A stretch of 64,000 bases of DNA, from NCBI GenBank assembly GCA_022827195.1, contig JAJDTL010000037.1, forward strand, positions 62,001-126,000, in the 5' to 3' direction. The stretch comes from Caldilineaceae bacterium. Its GTDB lineage: Bacteria > Chloroflexota > Anaerolineae > Caldilineales > Caldilineaceae. Shown here piece after piece: positions 55,151 to 64,000 of this stretch. Below the pieces are notes generated by a model. The model did no database searches and was not told where the DNA came from. It worked only from the letters and a program-made list of their open reading frames with translations. Position 1 is the first letter of the stretch, and each line of letters begins with the position of its first letter. A program made the translations under genes and the position numbers.

Positions 55151-55642
55151 ATGTCAGTGCAAGCCGTAAAGAGGTTATTCTCCTACAACCAGTGGGCCTG
55201 GAAACGGGTCTTTCCCAGCCTGGAGGCGCTACCGGCCGAGGAGTACTTTGCAGAGCGCCCCTTTTTCTGGGACTCGCTGCACGGCCTGGCCGTCCACGGT
55301 TACGGCGCAGAGCAAGCTTGGTTGCAGAGGATTGGGGGCGACTTCCCGTCGAGGCTGACTTTGCCATCCGAATTCACAACATTTGCCGAATTGCAGGCGG
55401 CATGGGAGACGCTGTGGGATGAGTGGCAGGCGTACGTTGACTCGCTCACGTCGAGCGAGCTGGATCGGCGCCTTGAATTCCGCAATACCGAAGGTGTCGA
55501 GATGTATATCCTGATGGATGACGTGCTGCGCCACGTCTTCAATCACGCGACAGAGCATCGCAGCCAGATTACACCAACGCTGGCGCAACTGGGACATCCG
55601 ACTGAGCCGCTCGATTACGCCCGATTTGCGAATGAGAGATGA
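55151..55642 (+). CDS. DinB-family metalloprotein
   Basis: A 163-aa four-helix protein. Candidate metal ligands are His in SLHGLAVHGYGAEQAWL and the pair in VLRHVFNHATEHRSQITPTLAQLG, the classical DinB/YfiT signature. The family includes thiol transferases; specific function is unknown. It precedes the inositol operon by 57 bases and may share its transcript. Confidence 0.9.
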   Translation: MSVQAVKRLFSYNQWAWKRVFPSLEALPAEEYFAERPFFWDSLHGLAVHGYGAEQAWLQRIGGDFPSRLTLPSEFTTFAELQAAWETLWDEWQAYVDSLTSSELDRRLEFRNTEGVEMYILMDDVLRHVFNHATEHRSQITPTLAQLGHPTEPLDYARFANER

Positions 55643-55698
55643 TGGATTCTGCCAATCGGGTGGTCATCTGTTAGAGGTCCTTATGAAAGAAGGTGAGA

Positions 55699-56586
55699 AT
55701 GCGATATACGGCTGATAACATTTTGGTCGGCCCGCAAGATGACGCAGGTGACCAAGGGCTGATTCTGGAGGTTACGCCGCAGAGCGCCGGATGGGAGTTT
55801 ATCTCGTTCCAGGCGCGGCGGCTGGATGCGGGCGGGGTCTGGTCCTTTGACACGGGAGAAAACGAGTTTGCGCTCGTCAATATGAGCGGGCGCTACCGGG
55901 TCGAAAGCAGCCGGGGAACATGGGAAGGGATTGGCGGGCGCGCAAATGTGTTCAGCGGGGGCGCGCACGCGCTCTACCTGCCGCGACGGACACAGTTTGC
56001 GATGACGGCGGAGGAGGGCGGCGAATTCGCGGCAACGTGGGTGCCTACCGACAAAGATCACGAGCCGTGGCTGATCAGGCCGGAGGATGTGGCGATCAGC
56101 ATTCGCGGAGGCGACAACGTCAGCCGCCAGATCAACGACCTGCTGCCACCCGGCTCACCGGTGCATCGCATCGTGCTGGTCGAGGTGTACACGCCCAGCG
56201 GCAACTGGAGCAGCTATCCCCCGCACAAACACGACGTCCACATCGAGAACGAGGCCGGCGCTCTGATCGAGGCCGACCTGGAGGAGGTCTACTTCTACCA
56301 CATCGACCGCCCCGAGGGGTTCGCCTACCAACGCGTCTACACCGACGAGAGCTCCCCAATGCACGCGGCAGGCAATCCAATCGACGTGCTGGTGCGAGTG
56401 GGCCACAACGAGGCGGTGTTGGTGCCGGAAGGCTACCATCCGGTCGTGAGCATGCCCGGCTACACGACCTACTATCTGAACGTCCTCGCCGGCAGCGCGC
56501 AGAGCCTGGCCAACCAGGAGGACCCGAACTTCGCCTGGGTTAAGGACAACTACGCAGGCGTCGACGGACGTCTGCCGCTCTACTGA
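55699..56586 (+). CDS. iolB: 5-deoxy-glucuronate isomerase
   Basis: A 295-aa bicupin enzyme of myo-inositol breakdown, converting 5-deoxy-D-glucuronate to 2-deoxy-5-keto-D-gluconate. The second cupin shows the metal-binding set YPPHKHDVHIENEAGALIEADLEEVYFYH, followed by RVGHNEAVLVPEGYHPVVSMPGYTTYYLN. I start at ATG 55699 (MRYTADN), with AAGGTGAG upstream; GTG 55693 is in frame. First gene of the iol operon. Confidence 0.95.
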   Translation: MRYTADNILVGPQDDAGDQGLILEVTPQSAGWEFISFQARRLDAGGVWSFDTGENEFALVNMSGRYRVESSRGTWEGIGGRANVFSGGAHALYLPRRTQFAMTAEEGGEFAATWVPTDKDHEPWLIRPEDVAISIRGGDNVSRQINDLLPPGSPVHRIVLVEVYTPSGNWSSYPPHKHDVHIENEAGALIEADLEEVYFYHIDRPEGFAYQRVYTDESSPMHAAGNPIDVLVRVGHNEAVLVPEGYHPVVSMPGYTTYYLNVLAGSAQSLANQEDPNFAWVKDNYAGVDGRLPLY

Positions 56587-56607
56587 CCAAAACAGGAAAA
56601 CCCTATC

Positions 56608-57633
56608 ATGGCGACAGATGACCGAGCGAGGACCTACGACTCACTCCACATGGGGAGGTCGTCGATCGACCTTTACAGCAACGACGTCGGCGCCCCCTTT
56701 TCGGAGATTGGCAGCTTCGCCGCCTACGTGGGCGGCTCGCCGACCAACATCAGCGTCGGTGGGGCGCGCCTCGGGTTGAAGACGGCGCTTGTCACCGGCC
56801 TGGGCGAGGACCCGGTCGGTGATTTCATCGCCGATTTCCTGACGAAGGAGGGCGTCGACTTCAGTTTCAGCCCGCGCAAGCCGGGTCACCGCACCAGCGC
56901 GGTTGTCCTCGGCATCGAGCCGCCGGACCGCTTTCCCCTGGTCTATTACCGGGAGAACTGCGCCGACATCGAGCTCACGATCGACGACGTGCTGGCGGCA
57001 CCGGTGGCCGATGCCAAGGTGTTCCAGTTTGCCGGCACAAACCTGAGCAAGGAGCCGAGCAGAAGCGCGACCATGTTCGGCGCCGAGTTCGCCCAGCAGG
57101 TGGATACGACGGTTATCTTCGACCTCGATTTCCGCCCGGACCAGTGGCATGATCCGAGAGCGTTCGGCGTGGTAGCACGTTCAGTGCTGCCGAACGTGGA
57201 CATTGTCATCGGCACGGAGGACGAGATCAATGCGGCGGTACTGAGCGATGCCAGCCAGATGTCGTTGACGCACTCGCAGGTATCGGACGCGAAGGTCGAA
57301 GGGGACGTCAAGGCGGCGATCGATTGGCTGCTGCAGCTGGGGCCGGAGGCGGTGGTCGAGAAGGTGGGCGCGCTCGGCTCGCGCGTGCATCTGGCAACGG
57401 GCGAAGTCCTCGAGGCGCCCGGCTTTCCGGTGGAAATCTACAACATTCTCGGCGCGGGCGACGCGTTCGGCGCCGGCTTCATTTACGGGTTCGTCAACGA
57501 CTGGGGCTGGCAGCGCTCGGCGCGGCTGGGCAACGCCTGCGGCGCGATCGTGGTGCTGGCGCACGGCTGCGCCAACTTCATGCCGACGTATGACGAGATG
57601 ATTGCGTTCGTGAATGAACGCGGAGGGTTTTAG
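56608..57633 (+). CDS. iolC: 5-dehydro-2-deoxygluconokinase
   Basis: A 341-aa PfkB-family kinase phosphorylating the IolB product. It has the N-terminal GRSSIDLYSNDVGAPFSEIGSFAAYVGGSPTN characteristic of IolC and the ATP/anion-hole motif ILGAGDAFGAGF near residue 285. No IolJ-type aldolase domain is fused. 21 bases after iolB. Confidence 0.94.
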   Translation: MATDDRARTYDSLHMGRSSIDLYSNDVGAPFSEIGSFAAYVGGSPTNISVGGARLGLKTALVTGLGEDPVGDFIADFLTKEGVDFSFSPRKPGHRTSAVVLGIEPPDRFPLVYYRENCADIELTIDDVLAAPVADAKVFQFAGTNLSKEPSRSATMFGAEFAQQVDTTVIFDLDFRPDQWHDPRAFGVVARSVLPNVDIVIGTEDEINAAVLSDASQMSLTHSQVSDAKVEGDVKAAIDWLLQLGPEAVVEKVGALGSRVHLATGEVLEAPGFPVEIYNILGAGDAFGAGFIYGFVNDWGWQRSARLGNACGAIVVLAHGCANFMPTYDEMIAFVNERGGF

Positions 57634-57801
57634 CGCCGCGGTTGCGACAGCTGCGAGCAGAGCGATTCAGGCTTAACAAGGTGTAACCTGCCTCAAAATA
57701 TGATAGGGCCTGGCCTCCATGACTACGGTCCAGGTCTCGGGGATCTACGCAAAGTTCGGCAGAATCATCGGACTGTCTCAGCTACGATAGGAAGGTAAAT
57801 C

Positions 57802-58701
57802 ATGCAAGTACGAGTCGCCTCTGCCCCTTGCTCCTGGGGCGTGCTGATGAAGGACACGCCCAATGTGCCGCCCTACAGCCAGGTGCTGGATGAGATTGAG
57901 GAGGCCGGTTACAAGGGCACTGAACTGGGGCCCTACGGCTATCTTCCGTTTGAAGTATCCAAGCTGCGCGACGATCTGGAGCGGCGCGGGCTTACGCTGA
58001 CATCGGCTTTTACGATCTTCAACTTCTTGGAAGCAGAGAAGGACGAGGGCACGTACCGGGAGGCAATGGAGACGGTCCAGGTATTGTCGGCGTTGGGATG
58101 CAAGCACCTTGTTCTGTCGGACGTGCTCTTCGAGGTGAAGAATCGCGCCCAACGCGCGGGCCGGATCCGCGAGGAGGACTCGTTGAGCGGGACGCAGTGG
58201 GACGCGGCCGCGCGCAATGTAGACGTCTTCGCCAAGATGGTCTTCGAGGAGCATGGCATGAAATGCGTGGCCCATCCCCACGTGGGCGGCTACCTGGAGA
58301 CCGACTTCGAGATCGACGCCCTGCTGGAGCGCACCGACCCCGGGCTCGTAGGCATGTGCTTCGACATGGCCCACATCGCCTATGGCGGCGGCGACCCGGT
58401 CGCGGTGCTTGACAAGTGGCGTGATCGCACCTGGTATCTGCACATCAAGGAGTGCGACACCAACGTGAGAAAGCAGGTAATCGGGCGCGGCGGGGACTAC
58501 TACGACGGCGTCGAGTCCGGCGTCTTCCCCGAGTTGGGCAAAGGCACGATCGACTGGCAGTCGATCAACCGTATTTTGCATGAGATCGATTTTGACAGCT
58601 GGGGAACGGTTGAGCAGGATATCATGCCGGCAATGGGCCTCGATGCCCTCGGCAGCGCCAAGAACAACCGGGCATTTCTGCGCAACGAGCTGGACTGGTA
58701 A
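57802..58701 (+). CDS. iolE: IolE-like sugar phosphate isomerase/inosose dehydratase
   Basis: A 299-aa TIM-barrel of the xylose-isomerase-like superfamily. Motifs: [50 protein letters not shown] and LHIKECDTN, providing Glu/Asp/His metal ligands. In an iol operon the likely reaction is dehydration of 2-keto-myo-inositol; an inosose isomerase (IolI) role is the alternative. A 168-bp gap after iolC might hold an internal promoter (TATGAT at 57699-57704), not well supported. Confidence 0.87.
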   Translation: MQVRVASAPCSWGVLMKDTPNVPPYSQVLDEIEEAGYKGTELGPYGYLPFEVSKLRDDLERRGLTLTSAFTIFNFLEAEKDEGTYREAMETVQVLSALGCKHLVLSDVLFEVKNRAQRAGRIREEDSLSGTQWDAAARNVDVFAKMVFEEHGMKCVAHPHVGGYLETDFEIDALLERTDPGLVGMCFDMAHIAYGGGDPVAVLDKWRDRTWYLHIKECDTNVRKQVIGRGGDYYDGVESGVFPELGKGTIDWQSINRILHEIDFDSWGTVEQDIMPAMGLDALGSAKNNRAFLRNELDW

Positions 58702-58783
58702 CGGCTGTTTCTGGAACGGGGCGGATAGCGGTTCGACGGGCCTGCCGGTGTACGGCCATCTCACTTGAATGGAGATGTAAACA

Positions 58784-59629
58784 ATGTCAACGGATCCCAG
58801 TTCTCTCGAAGGCAGGTACGCTGTGGTCACTGGAAGCACGCAGGGGCTAGGCGAGGCGACAGTGCGGCTCTTTGCCGAGCGCGGCGCGGCCGGAATCATC
58901 GTCAGCGGACGCAACGCGGAACGGGGCGACGCGGTGGCGGCGGACTTGCGGGCGGGCGGTTGCGATGCGCATTTTGTTCAGGCGGAGCTGGCCGATGCCG
59001 ATGCCTGCCGCACAATCGTGGCCGCGGCGGACGAGCGTTTCGGCTCGCTGCACGTGCTGGTGAACTGCGGCGCGCTGACGGCGCGCGGCAACATCTGGAA
59101 CACAACCCCGGACCTTTTTGACGAGATGATGGCGGTCAACGCGCGCGCGCCGATGCTGCTGATGCAGGACGCTTGCAAGCTGATGCGGCGCGAGGGCAAC
59201 GCTGGTTCAATCGTCAATATTTCCAGCGTGGCTTCATATGGGAGCGTTCATGTGTTGCTGCCGTATACTGCGTCAAAGAGCGCCCTGAACGTGATGACGA
59301 AGAATGTCGCCTATACGGTAATGCGCCATCGGATCCGGGTCAACTCACTGGCTATCGGTTGGATGGACACGCCCAGCGAGCATGTCATCCAGCGAACGTT
59401 TCACGGCGGCGGAGACGACTGGCTGGAGAAGGTGGAGAGCGCACAGCCGTTTGGCCGCCTGTTGCAAACGGACGAGGTGGCGCGGGCCATCGCCTTTCTG
59501 GCGTCCGACGAATCGGGGATGATGACAGGCAGCGTTATCGACTTCGACCAGTCGGTGAGAGGCGCCGGGCCGGTCCCGCAGCCGCCGCCGCTGGACGATC
59601 CCCATTGGAGCGACGGAGTGCTTGACTGA
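58784..59629 (+). CDS. Short-chain dehydrogenase/reductase
   Basis: A 281-aa classical SDR. NAD(P) motif [13 protein letters not shown], structural NCGAL in the NNAG position, catalytic Ser in [10 protein letters not shown], and Tyr/Lys in [13 protein letters not shown]. Located between iolE and iolG, it probably oxidises an inositol isomer or an inosose. Start ATG 58784 has GGAGAT upstream. Confidence 0.9.
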   Translation: MSTDPSSLEGRYAVVTGSTQGLGEATVRLFAERGAAGIIVSGRNAERGDAVAADLRAGGCDAHFVQAELADADACRTIVAAADERFGSLHVLVNCGALTARGNIWNTTPDLFDEMMAVNARAPMLLMQDACKLMRREGNAGSIVNISSVASYGSVHVLLPYTASKSALNVMTKNVAYTVMRHRIRVNSLAIGWMDTPSEHVIQRTFHGGGDDWLEKVESAQPFGRLLQTDEVARAIAFLASDESGMMTGSVIDFDQSVRGAGPVPQPPPLDDPHWSDGVLD

Positions 59630-59778
59630 CGCGCTTTCCGATTTGAAGTACGGCTCGAACAATATTTTCGATTGGAATCGAAAAGACCTCGGGATCCGGA
59701 ACCTACCTAGGACCCGGACCAACTTTCAGCTAGGGCAGAAGGCATGATGCACACGGGGGCGGTGAGGAAAGGAGCGGA

Positions 59779-60789
59779 ATGAGCGCTAAAGTCAATGTCG
59801 GCCTGGTCGGCACGGGGGGAATGGGCGGACGGCACGCGGCCAACCTCAACGATTCGGTTGCCGCAGCCGATGTCGTCGCGATCATGGACGTGGACACGTC
59901 GCGTGCCGAGGAGATCGCGGCGCGCTGCGGGGGCGCCGCCGTATACGGGGACGCCGACGCGCTGATCGCGGCCCCGGAGGTGGATGCCATCCTGATTGCG
60001 GCGCCGGACCGCTTTCACGCAGGGATTGCGCGTTCCTGTGTCGAGGCCGGCAAGCCGGTGCTATGTGAGAAGCCGCTGGCAACCAATGTCGCCGACGCGC
60101 AGCGGGTCGTCGAGGCGGAGGTAGCAGGGGGCAGGCGGCTGGTGCAGGTCGGATTCATGCGTCAGTATGACCCGGCGCACGTCGCCCTCAAAGAGGTAAG
60201 CGACAGCGGTGAGCAGGGCAGAGCGCTCGTCTTCCGCAGCGTCCACAACAACCCTGAAAAATCTGCAATTCGTCCGCTGACCGACGTCGTAACCAATTCT
60301 CTGATTCACGATATTCACTCGGCGCGCTGGATGATGGGTGAAGAGATCGTGCGCGTTCAGACCGCATATATCCCATCTTCTCCCGACCATCCGGAGAGTG
60401 CGCGCTTCGTTATGGCCCAGCTGCAGTATCGCAGCGGCGCGCTCGGCGCTCTTGAGTGCAACTCGGAGGCCGGATATGGTTACGAAGTCATGGTAAGCAT
60501 CACGGGGGAGACGGGGGTGGCGCAGACGAGTCCACTGCAGAGTCCGGTTGTGCGGCACAGCAATGCCCGGCGTCAATGGGTTGAGCAGGACTGGCTGCAA
60601 CGCTTTCAGGTCGCCTATCTCAACGAGGCTCATGCGTGGGTGCAGTCGATCGTGGACGGGCGCGCGGTTGGGCCGAGCGGGTGGGACGGTTATGTATCGA
60701 TTCTGGTCGCGAACGCCTGCATCGAATCGGGACTGAACAGGGTACCGGTCGACGTTGAGGTGCCGGAGAGACCGGCGCTTTACGGGTGA
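59779..60789 (+). CDS. iolG: Inositol 2-dehydrogenase-like Gfo/Idh/MocA protein
   Basis: A 336-aa NAD-dependent dehydrogenase. Rossmann GLVGTGGMGGRHAANL, EKP motif in VLCEKPLATN, the substrate segment FMRQYDPAHVALKE, and SLIHDIHSARWMMGEE carrying the catalytic D-x-x-H. These match myo-inositol 2-dehydrogenases, and it lies in the iol operon. It catalyses the first step to 2-keto-myo-inositol. Confidence 0.92.
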   Translation: MSAKVNVGLVGTGGMGGRHAANLNDSVAAADVVAIMDVDTSRAEEIAARCGGAAVYGDADALIAAPEVDAILIAAPDRFHAGIARSCVEAGKPVLCEKPLATNVADAQRVVEAEVAGGRRLVQVGFMRQYDPAHVALKEVSDSGEQGRALVFRSVHNNPEKSAIRPLTDVVTNSLIHDIHSARWMMGEEIVRVQTAYIPSSPDHPESARFVMAQLQYRSGALGALECNSEAGYGYEVMVSITGETGVAQTSPLQSPVVRHSNARRQWVEQDWLQRFQVAYLNEAHAWVQSIVDGRAVGPSGWDGYVSILVANACIESGLNRVPVDVEVPERPALYG

Positions 60790-60848
60790 CCATCATACGG
60801 GGCCGGCAAGGTGCGCTGCCGGCAGGGTAAGGAATCGGGAGGACGAAA

Positions 60849-62762
60849 ATGACGACCGAACGATTGACAATGGCGCAAGCGATTGTCCGTTTTCTCAAGA
60901 ACCAGTACAGCGAGCGGGACGGTGTGGAGCAGCAGTTTTTCGGCGGCTGCTTCGGCATATTCGGCCACGGCAACGTGGCGGGGATGGGGCAGGCGCTGCA
61001 GCAGTACCCGGATTTCCGCTATTACCAGACGCGGAATGAGCAGGCGATGGTGCATACGGCGGCTGCGTACGCGAAACACTGTAACCGGATGCGGACCCTG
61101 GTGTGCACGACTTCTATCGGTCCCGGCGCGACCAACATGGTAACGGGCGCGGCGACGGCGACGATAAACCGGCTGCCGGTTCTGCTGCTTCCTGGTGATA
61201 TATTTGCCCGCCGCAACGTGGCGCCGGTACTGCAGCAGCTGGAATCGGAGCACAGCCAGGACATTTCGGTAAATGACTGCTTCAGGGCGGTCAGCCGCTA
61301 CTGGGACCGCATCAACCGGCCCGATCAGCTGATCACCTCCCTGCTCGAGGCGATGCGCGTCCTCACCAGCCCGGCCGACACCGGCGCGGTGACGGTATGT
61401 ATTCCCCAGGATGTGCAGACCGAGGCCTATGACTATCCGACGGAGCTGTTCGAGAAGCGGGTCTGGCGCGTGCCGCGCAACCGGGCCGACAGCGGGGCGC
61501 TGCAGCAGGCAGCGGCCGCGATCCGCGCGGCGCGTAAGCCGATGATCATCGCAGGCGGCGGCGTCCTCTACAGCGAAGCGACCGATGCATTGAAGGAGTT
61601 TGTCGAACGCTTCGGCATTCCGGTGGGCGAGACGATGGCGGGCAAGGGGAGTCTGCGCTACGACGAACCGCTTCACCTGGGCGCGACCGGCGCGACCGGC
61701 ACTTTCGCGGCTGAGCAGGTGGCGGATGAAGCGGATCTGGTGATAGGCATCGGTACGCGCTATAGCGATTTCACCACAGCCAGCAAGACGGCCTTCAAGA
61801 ACGCCGACGTTGAGTTCGTGAACATCAACGTGGCCGAGTTTGACGCCTTCAAGCACAACGCCATTCCGTTGGTGGGAGATGCGCGCGTCACGCTGGAGGA
61901 GCTGTCGGAACTGCTGGATGGCTACCGCAACAGCGACGAAAGTGTCGCCCAGGCGCAGCGTCTGCACGAGGAATGGGATGCTGAGGTGCAGCGCAACTAC
62001 GACACGCATGAGGCTGAGAGCGGCCTGCCCTACCAGGGCGCGCTGATCGGCGCAGTCAACGAGCAGGGCGACCCGGACGCGGTGATGATCTGCGCGGCCG
62101 GAAGCCTGCCGGGCGATATGCACAAACTGTGGCGAGCGCGCCATAGCAAACAGTACCACCTGGAGTACGGCTACTCGTGCATGGGCTACGAGATTGCGGG
62201 CGGCTTGGGCATCAAAATGGCGGAGCCGGAGCGCGAGGTCTACGTGATGGTGGGCGACGGCAGCTATCTGATGATGAACACCGACCTGATCACGTCGATT
62301 CAGGAGGGCTACAAGCTGACAGTCGTCCTGATGGACAACAGCGGGTTCCGCTCGATCGGCGCGCTCAGCCGCGGGCTGGGTCAGGATGGGTTCGGCACGC
62401 GCTACATCTACCCGGACCAGGTCGAAGCGCGCCACCGCAACGGCCAGTCCTACAACGGCCTGCCCACAGACGAGTCCGGTTACGACGTCGACGTGCTGCC
62501 GGTGGATTTGGCAACAAACGCAGAAAGCCTCGGGTGTCACGTCATCCGCTGCCAGAGTGTGAACGACCTGGTGCAGGCGCTGCAGGATGCCAAGTCGGTA
62601 GACAGGACGACGGTGATCTATGTGCTGAACGACCGCTATCTGGGCGTGCCGGGCTACAGCTGGTGGGACGTGCCGGTCGCCGAGGTGAGCGAGATGGACA
62701 CTGTCAACGCGGCGCGCGAGGAGTGGGAGGAAATGCGTGCGCAGGAGCGGTATTACATCTAA
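60849..62762 (+). CDS. iolD: 3D-(3,5/4)-trihydroxycyclohexane-1,2-dione hydrolase
   Basis: A 637-aa thiamine-diphosphate enzyme that opens the cyclohexane ring. The N-terminal domain has YYQTRNEQAMVHTAAAYA with the ThDP-activating Glu, then TSIGPGATNMVTGAATAT. The C-terminal ThDP motif is VGDGSYLMMNTDLI...VLMDNSGF. LGQDGFGTRY and the end VPGYSWWDVPVAEVSEMD are IolD-specific. The 3' 115 bases have a decayed copy at 63385-63501. The long minus-strand frame opposite is a shadow. Confidence 0.95.
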   Translation: MTTERLTMAQAIVRFLKNQYSERDGVEQQFFGGCFGIFGHGNVAGMGQALQQYPDFRYYQTRNEQAMVHTAAAYAKHCNRMRTLVCTTSIGPGATNMVTGAATATINRLPVLLLPGDIFARRNVAPVLQQLESEHSQDISVNDCFRAVSRYWDRINRPDQLITSLLEAMRVLTSPADTGAVTVCIPQDVQTEAYDYPTELFEKRVWRVPRNRADSGALQQAAAAIRAARKPMIIAGGGVLYSEATDALKEFVERFGIPVGETMAGKGSLRYDEPLHLGATGATGTFAAEQVADEADLVIGIGTRYSDFTTASKTAFKNADVEFVNINVAEFDAFKHNAIPLVGDARVTLEELSELLDGYRNSDESVAQAQRLHEEWDAEVQRNYDTHEAESGLPYQGALIGAVNEQGDPDAVMICAAGSLPGDMHKLWRARHSKQYHLEYGYSCMGYEIAGGLGIKMAEPEREVYVMVGDGSYLMMNTDLITSIQEGYKLTVVLMDNSGFRSIGALSRGLGQDGFGTRYIYPDQVEARHRNGQSYNGLPTDESGYDVDVLPVDLATNAESLGCHVIRCQSVNDLVQALQDAKSVDRTTVIYVLNDRYLGVPGYSWWDVPVAEVSEMDTVNAAREEWEEMRAQERYYI

Positions 62763-62861
62763 AGGTTTGGACGGCTGGAGGAAAACGTCCTCCATATCCG
62801 TTGTGCAGTATCCGAAAGAGTAAGGAGTCTGGAAAACCAGGTCGAATGGGGCCGTCAAGTC

Positions 62862-63383
62862 ATGGCAAGGAGAGCGGCAAAGACACATATACCACCATAT
62901 AAGGGACCGGAGGAGGTTTACGAAAAGGAGCGCGGTAAGCCCTCGCCGAGTTACAATCACTTCTTGGTGCAATCGCATCTGCAGTATGCGTTGCAAGCTG
63001 CATGTGGGGACAGATACATCGTAGGAGGGGAGCTTACGCTTGCAACTGAGCCTTCAACCACGCCCGATATCTCGGTTTGTTACTTCAAAAAACCTGACTG
63101 GTTGCACGACGAGGTTCGCGCGTCGGACCCGCCGATCACGGTTGCCGAGATCATGTCGTCATCTCAAAGCGTGGAAGACCTTGTTCCCAAAATAGAGACG
63201 TATTTCCGATTCGGAGTACAATCGGTGTGGCTGGTGCAGCCGCCATTGAAGCAGGTTGCAGTTTTCAGGCCGGACTTGGAGCCGCAGGTCTTTGTTGAAG
63301 GCGAAGTCGTTGACGCGACGCTGTCCGTCAGGGTGGCACTGGCAGACGTTTTCGTCATTCAAAGCCCATCGAACGCGCCATAG
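62862..63383 (+). CDS. Uma2-family (DUF820) restriction-endonuclease-fold protein
   Basis: A 173-aa protein of the Uma2 family, common in cyanobacteria and Chloroflexota, with a PD-(D/E)XK-like fold and unknown role. Visible core: SPSYNHFLVQSHLQYALQ, TTPDISVCYF (Asp), VAEIMSSSQSVEDLVPKIETYFRFGVQSVWLVQP, and VALADVF at the end. In the usual VEVLSPS the residues here are AEIMSSSQ. 100 bases after iolD; a second copy begins at 63873. Confidence 0.88.
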   Translation: MARRAAKTHIPPYKGPEEVYEKERGKPSPSYNHFLVQSHLQYALQAACGDRYIVGGELTLATEPSTTPDISVCYFKKPDWLHDEVRASDPPITVAEIMSSSQSVEDLVPKIETYFRFGVQSVWLVQPPLKQVAVFRPDLEPQVFVEGEVVDATLSVRVALADVFVIQSPSNAP

Positions 63384-63384
63384 G

Positions 63385-63501
63385 CAATTCGGATACAGTT
63401 GGCGGGACATGTCGGTGGAGGGGGTGAGCGAGACGGACACGGATGAGGCGGCGCGCGAGGAGCGGGAATAGATGCGTAAGCAGGAGGGGTATTGCATTTG
63501 A
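63385..63501 (+). pseudogene. Decayed duplicate of the iolD 3' end
   Basis: The frame reads GYSWRDMSVEGVSETDTDEAAREERE-stop-MRKQEGYCI-stop. It aligns end to end with the iolD C-terminus, GYSWWDVPVAEVSEMDTVNAAREEWEEMRAQERYYI, with one nonsense codon. It starts two bases after the first Uma2 stop. Confidence 0.85.
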
Positions 63502-63567
63502 TGGTCTGTCTGGCGAGCGGGATGAGGGTTGTCGTTTCGAGGTAGGCATGAGACCGAGACCATAAAC

Positions 63568-63595
63568 GTGGATCGCGTCTTCACGCGATCCACGA
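63568..63595. repeat. Perfect 11-bp-stem hairpin
   Basis: CGTGGATCGCG and its complement flank the loop TCTTCA, with no T-run after it. It resembles a REP-type palindrome; the gap between the two Uma2 genes shows no other gene. Confidence 0.8.
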
Positions 63596-63872
63596 AAGCG
63601 GGGAACGCGAAGCTCAATGATTGTGACGCTGCCAACGGCACGTGCCGGCCCACGACGTGATCGGACCAGGCTCGGTCAGCACGGTGGGGGAGAAGTGAGT
63701 AAAGAGGAGAGGCAGGAGAATAACTGAACAGAACGCAAGTGTGATAGTACGATTCTATCGCGGGCACATCTGAACTGAATGGTTTGTTCGCGGCCCATTC
63801 CTGGAACGGAAAGAAAGCGACGGAGAGCTGACCCGCGCGCGTTGGATCTAGGCCGAGAAGGGGACAAGGAAA

Positions 63873-64000
63873 ATGGCGCTGGTACCGGAAATACAACTGA
63901 ATGAAGACTACGAAAAAGAGCGGGGAAAACCGATGCCGAGCTGCAATCACGGGATAGTGCAGACTAACCTGATTGTGGTGCTCAGTGCGGCCTGCCGGGA
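63873..64000 (+). CDS. Second Uma2-family gene, cut by the window end
   Basis: ATG 63873 with AAGGAAA upstream opens MALVPEIQLNEDYEKERGKPMPS, then NHGIVQTNLIVVLSAACR, to the end of the window. It matches the first Uma2 start region (YEKERGKPSPSYNHFLVQSHL) over the shared YEKERGKP-PS-NH-VQ pattern, so it is a paralog, probably from the same duplication as the iolD fragment. The rest is outside the window. Confidence 0.85.
   Translation, partial: MALVPEIQLNEDYEKERGKPMPSCNHGIVQTNLIVVLSAACR

Noticed and set aside
60780..62996. 738-codon minus-strand frame opposite iolD
   Set aside because: It is antisense to the recognisable iolD. The product is His/Arg/Val-rich shadow sequence with no motif.

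Overview
The window is a GC-rich bacterial chromosome segment of densely packed, mostly housekeeping and carbohydrate genes. I infer a Chloroflexota member (Caldilineae/Anaerolineae-like). The reasons are the combination of a PyrF-PyrE fusion, a two-domain phosphofructokinase, phytanoyl-CoA dioxygenase paralogs, Uma2 proteins, a CarD protein, LplB/YtcP-type sugar permeases with a Tat-lipoprotein binding protein, and a Rieske/cytochrome b operon. No rRNA or marker allows a firmer placement.

Layout. 1-4570: an ABC ATPase followed by a decayed membrane-protein gene. That gene is interrupted by a complete 2,975-bp IS1595-type transposon (895-3869) with perfect 25-bp inverted repeats and an 8-bp target duplication (CTCGTGAT). 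Besides a transposase the element carries several small passenger genes (a YccF-like membrane protein, a secreted coiled-coil protein, a two-gene operon of charged mini-proteins, a 35-aa peptide behind the transposase) and a stretch of four interleaved complementary 10-11-base blocks that looks like a structured RNA. I consider this the most likely undescribed system here. 4576-6292: a PhyH-family dioxygenase and a phosphoribosyltransferase. 6405-10807: a minus-strand respiratory operon, Rieske-Rieske-cytochrome b-dihaem cytochrome c, with a clear promoter. 11064-14203: valS with a T-box leader, terminator and promoter. 14767-15429: a SUKH/SMI1-like gene broken by an in-frame stop. 15480-22843: rarD, a penicillin-acylase-family hydrolase, queA, and pyrFE-pyrD.

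22983-31631: a minus-strand sugar cluster (PhyH protein, binding lipoprotein, two permeases, NanA/DapA-family lyase), then an RmlD-like reductase, an M55 D-aminopeptidase and a CarD-like regulator. 32384-41800: a minus-strand run of maf, rsgA, pcrA, an unusual AI-2E/PerM permease fused to mannose-6-phosphate isomerase, nitroreductase, dihydropyrimidinase and an AlkA-like glycosylase. 42185-44061: a ThuB/ThuA-like pair. 44280-44352: tRNA-Arg(TCT). 44485-46571: a TPR membrane protein and a metallo-hydrolase with an altered metal motif. 46880-50328: the two-domain PFK, a methyltransferase and a low-molecular-weight phosphatase. 50315-54950: a quinone reductase, an enolase-superfamily enzyme, a SpoIIE-like phosphatase and a small P-loop NTPase.

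55699-62762: a myo-inositol catabolic operon, iolB-iolC-iolE-SDR-iolG-iolD. It is followed by Uma2 genes and a decayed second copy of the iolD 3' end, which suggests a local tandem duplication. Together IolG, IolE, IolD, IolB and IolC cover the steps from myo-inositol to 5-dehydro-2-deoxygluconate 6-phosphate; the aldolase (IolJ) and IolA are not in the window.
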